Shown here piece by piece: positions 1 through 6,378 of a stretch of DNA of 9,325 nucleotides; position 1 is the first letter of the stretch, and each line of letters starts with the position of its first letter. The notes beneath the pieces are model-generated. The model was not told the origin of the DNA and did no database searches. It saw only the letters and a program-made list of their open reading frames with translations. The position numbers and the translations under genes were made by a program. Source of the DNA: JAVBKB01 sp031554275 (GTDB taxonomy: Bacteria; Bacillota; Bacilli; JARBTR01); contig JAVBKB010000182.1 of the NCBI GenBank assembly GCA_031554275.1, forward strand, positions 1 to 9,325. Direction: 5' to 3'.

Positions 1-291
1 TTTCTAATTGAACCAAGTCTTTATATTATTGATGAACCATTTCTAGGATTAGATCCTTTAGCTATTCAGTCCTTACTCGAAATGATGAAGCAGAAAAAAT
101 CTGAGGGTGCAGGCATCCTAATGTCAACACATATATTAGAAACTGCGGAAAAGTATTGTGACAAGTTCATTGTCTTGCATGAAGGAAAGGTTCTAGCAGC
201 AGGAACACTTGACGCACTTAGAGTACAGTGCCAAATGCCTCAAGCAAACCTTGATGAACTATTTGTTGCATTAACAAAGGATGAAGCCTAA
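1..291 (+). CDS. ecsA: ABC transporter ATP-binding protein EcsA, C-terminal part
   Basis: This is the last 96 residues of an ABC transporter ATPase whose 5' part lies left of the window. The Walker B and D-loop region reads LYIIDEPFLGLDP (local residues 7-19, with D11 and catalytic E12). The switch histidine lies in STHIL (H44). The Walker A and signature motifs are outside the window. The stop codon overlaps the ATG of the next gene by one base (TAATG), so the two are translationally coupled. The partner reads as EcsB and haem genes follow, as in the Bacillus ecs region, which makes EcsA the best name. In Bacillus the Ecs transporter affects secretion, competence and intramembrane proteolysis, but its substrate is not settled. 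Family call is very safe; the symbol rests on the neighbour. Confidence 0.9.
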   Translation, partial: FLIEPSLYIIDEPFLGLDPLAIQSLLEMMKQKKSEGAGILMSTHILETAEKYCDKFIVLHEGKVLAAGTLDALRVQCQMPQANLDELFVALTKDEA

Positions 292-1484
292 TGCAGAAAT
301 TAAATCTATGGTCTAATCGGTTTGCCGTATTTGTTGGCAATATTACGAAGTATTTACGATACATTTTGACTGGGCATTTACTCATCGTTTTGATGTTCTT
401 ATTTGGTTGGGTGGCCTATAACTATCAGAATTGGACAAATGCTGTTCCAGAAGATTTTCCAATTGAGATTGCTATTGGTGTTGTTGTAGGTACACTATTG
501 ACACATAGTCCAATACGCACCTATTTACGGGACGCAGATGCTGTTTTCCTACTGCCACTTGAGGCGAAGTTGAAACAGTATTTCGTGCGTTCATTTATCG
601 TCAGTTTCATTGTGCAAAGCTTTCAATTACTTATTGTACTTGTGCTTTGCATGCCGTTCTACAATCAGTTGCGAGAAACTTCAATTTCTTTATCATGGTT
701 ATTACTATTAGCCGTTTTCTTGAAGTTGCTCAATTTGCTCTTTCAATTTGCGCAGCAATTCACACCGATTCCAAGCAAGATGCTTCGTGAGAAAGTAACT
801 ATTTTCTTGTTAAATGTGCTGATGATCACTATGTTCTTGCGACAAGACTATTGGCTTATGATTGCTATGGTGGGTATTTTTGTCGTGATTTCTTTGCTGG
901 AGGCTAACAAAATCTACAGTACACCACTGCCTTGGGAGCGACTGGTAAGCCTTGAAAATGACTTCATGAATCGGTTCTACCGTTTGGCAAATCTTTTCAC
1001 AGATGTTCCACATTTAAAAGGACAAATTGCGCCAAGGAAGTTGCTTTCTAGATTTATGAGTACCCAATATCAGTCAGCAAACAAGACGATGGATTATCTG
1101 TTTATGCGGACGTTTATGCGAGCGAATGGATATTTCGGACTGGTTGTTCGATTAACCTTTATTGCAGCGATCATTATTTTCTTTGCACATTTGCAGTATG
1201 GTTCGCTAGTTGTTACGTTGTTATTTCTTTATTTCACAGGCATTCAACTAATTCCGATGGCACATCATCATCATTATCAAATGTGGTTAGACCTTTATCC
1301 AATAGAAGAATCAACAAGAAAAAAAGCAGTGACATCTTTAATCAGACGTATACTGCTTGTTCAAGTAGGCATATTAACGGTAGTTACACTTTTCGCAGAG
1401 GGGTTTCTGATTGGTGCACTAAGTTTCTTAGCTGGCGCAGTTTTTGTATTCCTATTCCTCATCCATGTCAAAAGAAAAGTGTAA
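291..1484 (+). CDS. ecsB: ABC transporter permease EcsB
   Basis: This is a 397-residue polytopic membrane protein, close to the roughly 400 residues usual for EcsB. Hydrophobic segments lie at about residues 22-44, 58-70, 100-123, 133-154, 170-203 (probably two helices), 283-322 (probably two) and 352-392 (probably two). Family-like stretches include YLRDADAVFLLPLE (78-91) and FYRLANLFTDVPHLKG (229-244). It should form the membrane half of the Ecs transporter with the ATPase encoded just upstream. The start is fixed by the one-base overlap with the ecsA stop. No ecsC-like gene follows: the next gene is hmoB on the opposite strand. The HHHH run at 325-328 is natural to the sequence and lies in a loop. 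Confidence 0.9.
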   Translation: MQKLNLWSNRFAVFVGNITKYLRYILTGHLLIVLMFLFGWVAYNYQNWTNAVPEDFPIEIAIGVVVGTLLTHSPIRTYLRDADAVFLLPLEAKLKQYFVRSFIVSFIVQSFQLLIVLVLCMPFYNQLRETSISLSWLLLLAVFLKLLNLLFQFAQQFTPIPSKMLREKVTIFLLNVLMITMFLRQDYWLMIAMVGIFVVISLLEANKIYSTPLPWERLVSLENDFMNRFYRLANLFTDVPHLKGQIAPRKLLSRFMSTQYQSANKTMDYLFMRTFMRANGYFGLVVRLTFIAAIIIFFAHLQYGSLVVTLLFLYFTGIQLIPMAHHHHYQMWLDLYPIEESTRKKAVTSLIRRILLVQVGILTVVTLFAEGFLIGALSFLAGAVFVFLFLIHVKRKV

Positions 1485-1516
1485 ATTGTGTATCTTAAAT
1501 GTGAAAAAGTGAAGAA

Positions 1517-1536
1517 GAATTTTGTTGTCAAAATTC
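1517..1536 (-). terminator. Hairpin between convergent ecsB and hmoB, possible terminator
   Basis: A perfect 8-base inverted repeat, GAATTTTG and CAAAATTC, is separated by a TTGT loop in the gap between two convergent genes. Read leftward (the hmoB direction), the stem is followed by a T-rich stretch, TTCTTCACTTTTTCAC. Read rightward there is no T run. It may end hmoB transcription and weakly ecsB. The stem is AT-rich, so this is a modest call. Confidence 0.4.
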
Positions 1537-1581
1537 ATCTAAATGTCACTGGATTTTGAGATATTCCCACTGTATCCTAAA

Positions 1582-2067
1582 TTAAGAAATATCTTTGGGT
1601 ACGTTATACTTCTTAGTATAGTTTTTTGCTACAAAAACATTTGCATGCTTCACAATTGATGGCTCAGGTAATTGGTTTTCAATATCTGACCATAGTTCTG
1701 CGGCAGTGGTAGATTCCCATTGTGTGTAGATTAAGTAAGAGTCCGAAGTGACTGGTCGTAAGAAGCGGTAGGCAATTAGACCCGGTAATGCTCGTTTCAT
1801 CTGAAGAGGAAATTCTTCTTCAAATGCAGGTCTATCTTCATGATCTACATACACATAAGCCAAAATGGCGACACCTTGTTGCAGCAGTTCACGATACGCT
1901 TCAATAATTGTATATTTTCTAGGGCTACTAAATACAGATTTCGTGCTGCTTTCTTGAATAAGCAGTGTTTCACTTGCGTTTTGCATTAATATCATATTGT
2001 CCGTTTTTTTTTGTTGAAAGATTTTTTTCATGAAATCATAAGTTCCACTCGCAATATAGAAATCCAT
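1582..2067 (-). CDS. hmoB: Haem-degrading monooxygenase-like protein, HmoB/YhgC family
   Basis: This is a 161-residue soluble protein, close to the size I recall for B. subtilis HmoB (about 166). The N-terminal half (1-60) has the family feel of MDFYIASGTYDF and ENILLMQ-like NMILMQN. The C-terminal half (about 66-150) is an antibiotic-biosynthesis-monooxygenase ferredoxin-like fold, with LRPVTSDSYLIYTQWES at 103-119 matching the LRPLDSDTYVILTLWE stretch of HmoB. Such proteins bind haem and can open the ring to release iron. Location beside hemEHY, as in B. subtilis, supports the call. The start is set by AGAGGTG six bases upstream of the ATG. Oddities: the residues I would expect for the Asn and axial His are not conserved (see findings), and A9 and A7 homopolymers lie near the 5' end. 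It may bind rather than degrade haem. Confidence 0.82.
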   Translation of the reverse strand: MDFYIASGTYDFMKKIFQQKKTDNMILMQNASETLLIQESSTKSVFSSPRKYTIIEAYRELLQQGVAILAYVYVDHEDRPAFEEEFPLQMKRALPGLIAYRFLRPVTSDSYLIYTQWESTTAAELWSDIENQLPEPSIVKHANVFVAKNYTKKYNVPKDIS

Positions 2068-2090
2068 GTAGCACCTCTTTGATTTTAATT

Positions 2091-2118
2091 GTTATAAATA
2101 GCATTGAACATTTGTCTT
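2091..2118 (-). promoter_or_regulatory. Candidate sigma-A promoter of hmoB
   Basis: Read on the minus strand, AAGACA (2118-2113) and TATAAC (2096-2091) are 16 bases apart. They match 4 of 6 and 5 of 6 consensus bases. The -10 lies about 24 bases from the hmoB start. Its -35 falls inside the spacer of the candidate hemE promoter on the other strand. Confidence 0.4.
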
Positions 2119-2133
2119 AAAATGAGGTAGAAT
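2104..2133 (+). promoter_or_regulatory. Candidate sigma-A promoter of the hemEHY genes
   Basis: TTGAAC (2104-2109) and TAGAAT (2128-2133) are 18 bases apart in the gap upstream of hemE. They match 4 of 6 and 5 of 6 consensus bases. This would give a 5' leader of roughly 65-70 bases before the hemE start codon. Confidence 0.5.
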
Positions 2134-2161
2134 GTCATTTAGTGATTTTTTATTAATGCAA

Positions 2162-2176
2162 TTATAAATATTATTT
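2162..2176 (+). promoter_or_regulatory. PerR-box-like AT-rich palindrome in the hemE leader
   Basis: TTATAAATATTATTT agrees with the published PerR box TTATAATNATTATAA at 11 of 14 defined positions by my count. It lies between the candidate hemE -10 and its ribosome binding site. PerR controls some haem genes in Bacillus, but the region is very AT-rich and a chance match is quite possible. Confidence 0.22.
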
Positions 2177-2207
2177 TATCAAAAAAAACCCTTGAAAGGA
2201 AATTGAG

Positions 2208-3251
2208 ATGTCGAGACCAATTAATGACACTTTTTTACGTGCTGCAAGAGGAGAACAAACAGATTACACTCCAGTTTGGTATATGAGACAAGCTGGACGA
2301 TCTCAGCCAGAGTATAGAAAGATTAAGGAAAAATACTCTCTTGTTGAAATTACTCATCAACCCGAGCTTTGTGCATATGTAACGGAGCTACCAGTTGTCC
2401 AATATGACAATGATGCCGCAATCCTGTATAAGGATATTATGACACCGATTCCGGGAATAGGATGCCCGGTTGAAATCACTGCAGGCATTGGTCCAGTGAT
2501 CGCAAATCCAATTCGATCATTAGCTGATGTGAATCGTCTAGTTCCGCTTATTCCAGAAGAACATATTGCATTCGTCGGAGAAACAATTAGAATTCTTGTT
2601 GAAGAGAAGTTAAATGTACCTCTAATTGGCTTTGCAGGTGGTCCATTTACATTGGCAAGTTATATGATCGAAGGTGGTCCTTCTCGCAATTATAATAACA
2701 CGAAGGCGATGATGTATTCTGAACCTGAAACCTGGTTTGCGCTGATGGAGAAACTTGGTGATATGGTGATCACTTATGTGAAATACCAAATCAAATCTGG
2801 TGCAAAGGCGATCCAAATCTTCGATTCATGGGTAGGCGCTTTAAATATTGAAGATTACCGCCATTATATCCGCCCTGTTATGGAAAAAATATTTGCTGCT
2901 TTAAAGGGAGAGAATGTTCCACTCATCATGTTTGGAGTCGGAGCAAGTCATTTAGCGAAAGAGTGGAATAGTCTACCGCTCGACGTTGTTGGCTTGGATT
3001 GGCGCTTATCGATTCCAGAAGCGCGCGCGTTAGGGGTTAACAAAGTGGTGCAAGGGAACTTGGATCCAGCATTATTAATCTCCTCTTGGGATGCAATTGA
3101 AAAGAAAGCAAAAGAAATCATTGAACAAGGAGTTGCTCAACCAGGACATATCTTTAACCTTGGGCACGGGGTATTCCCTTCAGTTAATCCAGATACATTG
3201 AAACGACTAACAACATTCATCCATGAGTATTCTTCAAAGATTAGAAAATAG
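2208..3251 (+). CDS. hemE: Uroporphyrinogen III decarboxylase
   Basis: HemE removes the four acetate carboxyl groups of uroporphyrinogen III to give coproporphyrinogen III, in the cytosol and without a cofactor. The 347 residues are the normal length (about 350). Both family signatures are present: PVWYMRQAGR at 22-31, with substrate-binding R27 and R31, and GFAGGPFTLASYMIEGG at 141-157. The key aspartate is D76 in AILYKDIMTP. Y152, S207 in FDSWVG and H320 in NLGHGVFP fit the other active-site positions. AAAGGA lies seven bases before the ATG. It is the first gene of a hemE-hemH-hemY series, with 170 bases to hemH, a longer gap than usual for a tight operon. Nothing is missing or odd in the protein. 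Confidence 0.97.
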   Translation: MSRPINDTFLRAARGEQTDYTPVWYMRQAGRSQPEYRKIKEKYSLVEITHQPELCAYVTELPVVQYDNDAAILYKDIMTPIPGIGCPVEITAGIGPVIANPIRSLADVNRLVPLIPEEHIAFVGETIRILVEEKLNVPLIGFAGGPFTLASYMIEGGPSRNYNNTKAMMYSEPETWFALMEKLGDMVITYVKYQIKSGAKAIQIFDSWVGALNIEDYRHYIRPVMEKIFAALKGENVPLIMFGVGASHLAKEWNSLPLDVVGLDWRLSIPEARALGVNKVVQGNLDPALLISSWDAIEKKAKEIIEQGVAQPGHIFNLGHGVFPSVNPDTLKRLTTFIHEYSSKIRK

Positions 3252-3259
3252 TGCTTTAG

Positions 3260-3276
3260 CTCAATCGAAGGTTGAG
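3260..3276 (+). other. Small stem-loop just after hemE
   Basis: CTCAATCGAAGGTTGAG can form a 7-pair stem (one G-U pair) with a GAA loop, eight bases after the hemE stop codon. There is no T run after it, so it is not a good intrinsic terminator. It could be an mRNA stability or processing element, or chance. The remaining hemE-hemH gap shows no clear promoter. Confidence 0.3.
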
Positions 3277-3411
3277 TGCATATAGGTTTGCTGTATTGTT
3301 CGAAAGGACAACCATTTCAGAAATGCTACTCGGCTGCGATTATGCAAGTGTTAGCGCTTTATGCGAAAGCTAGAACGATAGGCAACCATTTTTATAAAAA
3401 TTCGTGTGATT

Positions 3412-3415
3412 GGAG
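3412..3415 (+). promoter_or_regulatory. Ribosome binding site that sets the hemH start
   Basis: GGAG lies six bases upstream of the ATG at 3422. A longer reading from TTG at 3410 would overlap this site and has no ribosome binding site of its own, so the ATG is preferred. Confidence 0.7.
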
Positions 3416-3421
3416 TTACAC

Positions 3422-4351
3422 ATGGCAAAGAAAAAGGTAGCTCTACTGGTGTTAGCGTATGGAACACCGGAAAAAGAGCAGGATATTGAGAAATACTACA
3501 CACATATTCGTGGTGGTCGAAAGCCCTCCAATGAAATGGTGGAGGAGCTTACTGAAAGGTACCAATCGATTGGTGGAATTTCACCTTTAGCGAAAATCAC
3601 AAGAAGTCAAGTTCAGGCATTGACTGCCGCATTAAATAATAGCCAATCAACAATTGATTTTGTACCCTATCTCGGATTAAAGCATATTGAACCTTTCATT
3701 GAGGATGTCGTGAAGCAGATTCATGAGGATGGTGTGACTGAAGTGGTTAGTATTGTACTTGCCCCTCACTATTCAACACTTAGCGTGAAGTCCTATAATG
3801 ATCGGGTAAGAGAAACGGCTGAGGAGCTTGGCGGCATAACGATTCATGCAGTTGATAGTTGGTATACTGAGCCGAAATTTACTGAGTTTTGGGTAAAAAG
3901 TATTCAGGAAGAATTCGAAACATTATCTGATACAGAAAAAGCAAATGCAGTTGTGATTTTCTCTGCACATAGCTTACCTGAACGAATTCGTAACTATAAT
4001 GACCCTTATGAAAGTCAGCTCAAAGAAACTGCAGCAGCAATTTTCTCGCAGCTAGAAGTTCCGTTCTATGCAGTTGGCTGGCAGAGTGAAGGGAAAACTC
4101 CTGAGCCGTGGCTCGGGCCTGATGTCTTGGATCTCACTAAACAATTGCATCAAGAAAAGGGCTATCAAACATATATTTATGCACCTGTTGGATTTGTCGC
4201 AGACCATCTTGAAGTCCTTTATGATAATGACACAGAGTGTAAAGAATTGGTTGAAGAATTGGAAGCAAAATATTGTCGTCCAGTGATGCCGAATACTGAT
4301 CCTGTATTCATTCAGTCGATGGTTGATGTGGTGTTAAAGCAAGTCAAGTAA
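3422..4351 (+). CDS. hemH: Coproporphyrin III ferrochelatase
   Basis: The enzyme inserts Fe(II) into coproporphyrin III in the Gram-positive haem pathway (also named CpfC). With the ATG at 3422 the protein has 309 residues, against about 310 for the B. subtilis enzyme, and catalytic residues fall at the same numbers: Y13 in LAYGTP, H183 in SAHSLPE and E264 in ADHLEVLYDND. Other family stretches are GLKHIEPFIEDVV and YAVGWQSEGKTPEPWLGPDV. A TTG at 3410 would add four residues, but it sits on the ribosome binding site and is unlikely. The gene lies between hemE (170 bases upstream) and hemY (43 bases downstream), probably cotranscribed. No signal peptide or membrane segment is visible, as expected for this soluble enzyme. 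Confidence 0.96.
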   Translation: MAKKKVALLVLAYGTPEKEQDIEKYYTHIRGGRKPSNEMVEELTERYQSIGGISPLAKITRSQVQALTAALNNSQSTIDFVPYLGLKHIEPFIEDVVKQIHEDGVTEVVSIVLAPHYSTLSVKSYNDRVRETAEELGGITIHAVDSWYTEPKFTEFWVKSIQEEFETLSDTEKANAVVIFSAHSLPERIRNYNDPYESQLKETAAAIFSQLEVPFYAVGWQSEGKTPEPWLGPDVLDLTKQLHQEKGYQTYIYAPVGFVADHLEVLYDNDTECKELVEELEAKYCRPVMPNTDPVFIQSMVDVVLKQVK

Positions 4352-4394
4352 AGTAGCATTGATATTGATATCAAGAAAGCACAGAGGTTCTTGT

Positions 4395-5843
4395 ATGAGT
4401 ACAGAAAAAAATATCGTGGTAATTGGTGGCGGTATAGCTGGTTTATCAGCTGCTTACTATCTGAATAAGCAAATTAAAGATGAAAATTTGCCTTATCGTG
4501 TCACGCTTGTTGAAGCATCGGATCGATTAGGCGGCAAAATGCAAACGCTACATAAAGATGGGTTCATGATAGAGCGAGGACCTGATTCATGGCTTGCTAG
4601 CAAGAAATCAATTTCGGATTTAGCAAAGGAAGTTGGCATTGGTGATACACTGACAAATAGTGTTCCTGGTGGTATTTCGTATATTTGTTCGAAAAACAAA
4701 CTTTATAAAGTCCCTGGTGGGGCGATCTATGGTATTCCAACCAAAATACTTCCTTTTGCTGGTTCTAATCTGATGTCTCCGGCAGGCAAAGTTCGTGCTG
4801 GAATGGACTTATTTATTCGGAAAACCAAAATCAAAGGGGACGATGTTGCACTTGGTCCTTTTTTGACAAGACGTCTTGGAGAAGAGCTAGTTCAACGAGT
4901 AGTTGATCCCCTATTGTCGGGTATCTATGCTGGTGATCTTGAAGAAATGAGTACACTGGCAACTTTTCCGGATTTGCTACATCAAGAGCAAAAATATCAT
5001 AGCTTGATTCTTGGGATGAAGTTGGGGCGAAAGAAGAAACCTAAGTCTGCTCCTGCTGATCCTTCAGTAGCACCCAAGCCTAAAGGGATGTTCATGACCT
5101 TTAATCAAGGTCTAGAATCGATGATAGCAGCATTAGAAGCGGCAATGCCTGAAGTGACAATATTGAAAAATAACAAGTGTCTAGAAATTAAGCATCATGA
5201 TATGTTTCATGCATATCGAGTATTATTGTCGAGTGGGAATGTTCTTTCCGCAGACGCCATTGTGCTCGCTACAGAACACAGAGCCATCACAAAAATTTTC
5301 CCGAAAGTAGAGTTTCTAGAAGTATTCGACAAAATGCCAGCATCATCAGTTGTAAATGTGACTCTTGCTTATGAAGAATCTGCAATTACAAAAGATATGC
5401 CTGGGAATAACTTTCTTGTCGCAACGAATAGTGATTACCGAATAACCGCATGTACTTGGTTACATCAGAAATGGCCACATACTGCACCGAAGGGCTACGC
5501 TTTACTGAGAGCTTTTATCGGAAAAATTACCTACGGAGATTCTATTCTAGATATGACGGATGAGGAAATTGTTGAATTAGCTTTGAAAGACGTTCGAAAG
5601 CAGATCACGTTCTCTGCGCCACCTTTGTTCACTGTTGTCAACCGTTGGATGGACGCCATGCCACAGTATACTGTGGGTCATATGAAGCGGTTGCAGAAAG
5701 TGAGGGAGGAAGCGAAGAAGCACTATCCTGGTATTTTCTTTGCAGGAGGCTCTCATGATGGAATCGGAATGGCTGATTGCGTGACTTCAGGGAAAAATTC
5801 TGCTGATACAGCTTTAGCTTATTTAAAGACAAAAGATTATTGA
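4395..5843 (+). CDS. hemY: Coproporphyrinogen III oxidase, FAD-dependent (HemY/CgoX)
   Basis: This flavoprotein oxidises coproporphyrinogen III to coproporphyrin III, the substrate of the ferrochelatase encoded just upstream. The N-terminus has an FAD-binding Rossmann motif, IVVIGGGIAGLSAA (7-20), followed by VTLVEASDRLGGK (36-48), in which E40 would hold the adenosine ribose. RGPDSWLASK follows at 61-70. The C-terminal FAD segment, FFAGGSHDGIGMADC, matches the family pattern GxxGxGxxDC. The 482 residues are close to the usual 470. A Lys/Pro-rich insert lies around 218-235 (RKKKPKSAPADP and following). AGAGG lies seven bases upstream of the ATG at 4395; a longer reading from TTG at 4359 lacks such a site. 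The final gene of this pathway, for a HemQ/ChdC decarboxylase, is not in the window. Confidence 0.95.
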   Translation: MSTEKNIVVIGGGIAGLSAAYYLNKQIKDENLPYRVTLVEASDRLGGKMQTLHKDGFMIERGPDSWLASKKSISDLAKEVGIGDTLTNSVPGGISYICSKNKLYKVPGGAIYGIPTKILPFAGSNLMSPAGKVRAGMDLFIRKTKIKGDDVALGPFLTRRLGEELVQRVVDPLLSGIYAGDLEEMSTLATFPDLLHQEQKYHSLILGMKLGRKKKPKSAPADPSVAPKPKGMFMTFNQGLESMIAALEAAMPEVTILKNNKCLEIKHHDMFHAYRVLLSSGNVLSADAIVLATEHRAITKIFPKVEFLEVFDKMPASSVVNVTLAYEESAITKDMPGNNFLVATNSDYRITACTWLHQKWPHTAPKGYALLRAFIGKITYGDSILDMTDEEIVELALKDVRKQITFSAPPLFTVVNRWMDAMPQYTVGHMKRLQKVREEAKKHYPGIFFAGGSHDGIGMADCVTSGKNSADTALAYLKTKDY

Positions 5844-5855
5844 AATTTAGTATGA

Positions 5856-5890
5856 AAAATGAGGATGGGGCGAAACCCTCTTCTCATTTT
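5856..5890 (+). terminator. Intrinsic terminator after hemY
   Basis: An outer 8-pair stem, AAAATGAG with CTCATTTT, encloses a GGG/CCC inner stem with loop CGAAA. The right arm ends in a T run (CATTTTGTT). It lies 12 bases after the hemY stop codon. The stem is nearly symmetric, with an A run on its left side, but the only gene reaching it is hemY. Confidence 0.72.
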
Positions 5891-5910
5891 GTTCCAGCTG
5901 TTTTTCAGAC

Positions 5911-6057
5911 AGTGTAACTTCTTGTGGTTTTTCACTTGCTTTCCGTGGGTGAAGCTTTGATCCTCCTCGACAAAAAAACAATCGTTTTTCTGTCGAGGGG
6001 AGTCTCTGCATCACTTTCCCACAGGGGTCAAGTGAAAAAACCATAATAAGTTGCACT
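5911..6057. repeat. 147-base imperfect palindrome, dispersed Bacillales intergenic repeat
   Basis: The two ends (5911-5938 and 6029-6057) are inverted copies with three mismatches and one extra base. They start AGTGTAACTT on the left and, read in reverse complement, AGTGCAACTT on the right. Both run inward to GGTTTTT(T)CACTTG. Further in, GTGGG pairs with CCCAC, and CCTCGACA (5973-5980 region) pairs with TGTCGAGG, leaving an A/T-rich tip. The words CTTTCCGTGGG, CCTCCTCG and TTTCCCACAGGGGTCAAGTG resemble, from memory, a repeat common between genes of Bacillus relatives (CTTTCCGCGGG, GCCTCCTCG, TTCCCGCAGGAGTC). It has no transposase and behaves like a MITE or REP-like element. The open frame read leftward across it is a by-product of the palindrome. 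Confidence 0.72.
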
Positions 6058-6075
6058 AGTTTTTTGAAAATCTTC

Positions 6076-6103
6076 TTGACAAAATCAAATACAAAGATAT
6101 ACT
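6076..6103 (+). promoter_or_regulatory. Strong sigma-A-like promoter upstream of the pilus-like operon
   Basis: TTGACA (6076-6081), a perfect -35, and TATACT (6098-6103), a 5 of 6 match to the -10, are separated by 16 bases. It lies 19 bases beyond the palindromic repeat. If it drives the operon at 6379, the leader is about 265-270 bases long, unusually long for Bacillales. It could also drive a small RNA from this gap. Confidence 0.6.
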
Positions 6104-6110
6104 TGTTTTA

Positions 6111-6240
6111 CCAGTTCGTCCCCAAAACCATCTCCTGAACAAATTCAAGTTTAACATTGCAAACCCCCAGTCCGCAAAACCCAGTTCAGCCACACAACAA
6201 ATGTAGTCCACAAAACCAAACACTCTACAAATGCCCGCAA
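6111..6240 (+). promoter_or_regulatory. C-rich, G-poor leader segment, possible Rho-loading region
   Basis: By hand count this 130-base stretch has about 46 C and 13 G on the plus strand, with few T, unlike the rest of the window. It has weak internal repeats: AGTCCRCAAAACC occurs at 6169-6181 and 6205-6217. It carries no convincing ORF or stem-loop. An unstructured, C-over-G leader after a strong promoter is the composition expected of a Rho-utilisation site, so attenuation of the downstream operon is possible. This role is inferred from composition alone. Confidence 0.35.
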
Positions 6241-6279
6241 CTTAAATTAGTTTATTGTGATAGTTTCCCAACAGTTTAA

Positions 6280-6287
6280 CCCCCCCC
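6280..6287 (+). repeat. Run of eight C in the operon leader
   Basis: Eight consecutive C lie about 90 bases before the first gene of the operon, in otherwise AT-rich sequence. Such runs are prone to length change by slippage. No promoter elements clearly straddle it, so any effect on expression is unproven. The rest of 6288-6378 shows no gene; it contains a seven-T run at 6340-6346. Confidence 0.6.
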
Positions 6288-6378
6288 AGGATCAATTTAT
6301 CTTATGTGCCCTTGATTATTCCTAACGATATTTCGGAAATTTTTTTCAAATCAATTAAATAATGAAAGAGTTGATGCT

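Noticed and set aside
3356..3370. GCTTT/AAAGC stem-loop in the hemE-hemH gap
   Set aside because: Five-pair stem without a T run; too small to assign a function.
3388..3401. Perfect palindrome ATTTTTATAAAAAT before hemH
   Set aside because: It does not fit Fur or PerR boxes, no -35 pairs with it, and A/T palindromes of this size are expected by chance in low-GC gaps.
3410..3421. TTG-initiated N-terminal extension of hemH
   Set aside because: It overlaps the GGAG site of the ATG start, and the ATG places Y13, H183 and E264 at the family numbers.
4359..4394. TTG-initiated N-terminal extension of hemY
   Set aside because: AGAGG at the right distance supports the ATG at 4395, which starts just before the FAD motif as in the family.
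5847..6056. Open frame of 69 codons on the minus strand in the gap after hemY
   Set aside because: It spans the palindromic repeat, has no good ribosome binding site and its product is low complexity; it is a by-product of the repeat.
6305..6331. SigD-like -10 (AACGATAT) before the pilus-like operon
   Set aside because: Six of eight bases match GCCGATAT, but no TAAA-type -35 lies at the right distance.
6330..6346. Weak hairpin plus T run before the operon
   Set aside because: ATTTCGGAAAT gives only about four A-T pairs with a tiny loop; too weak to be an intrinsic terminator.
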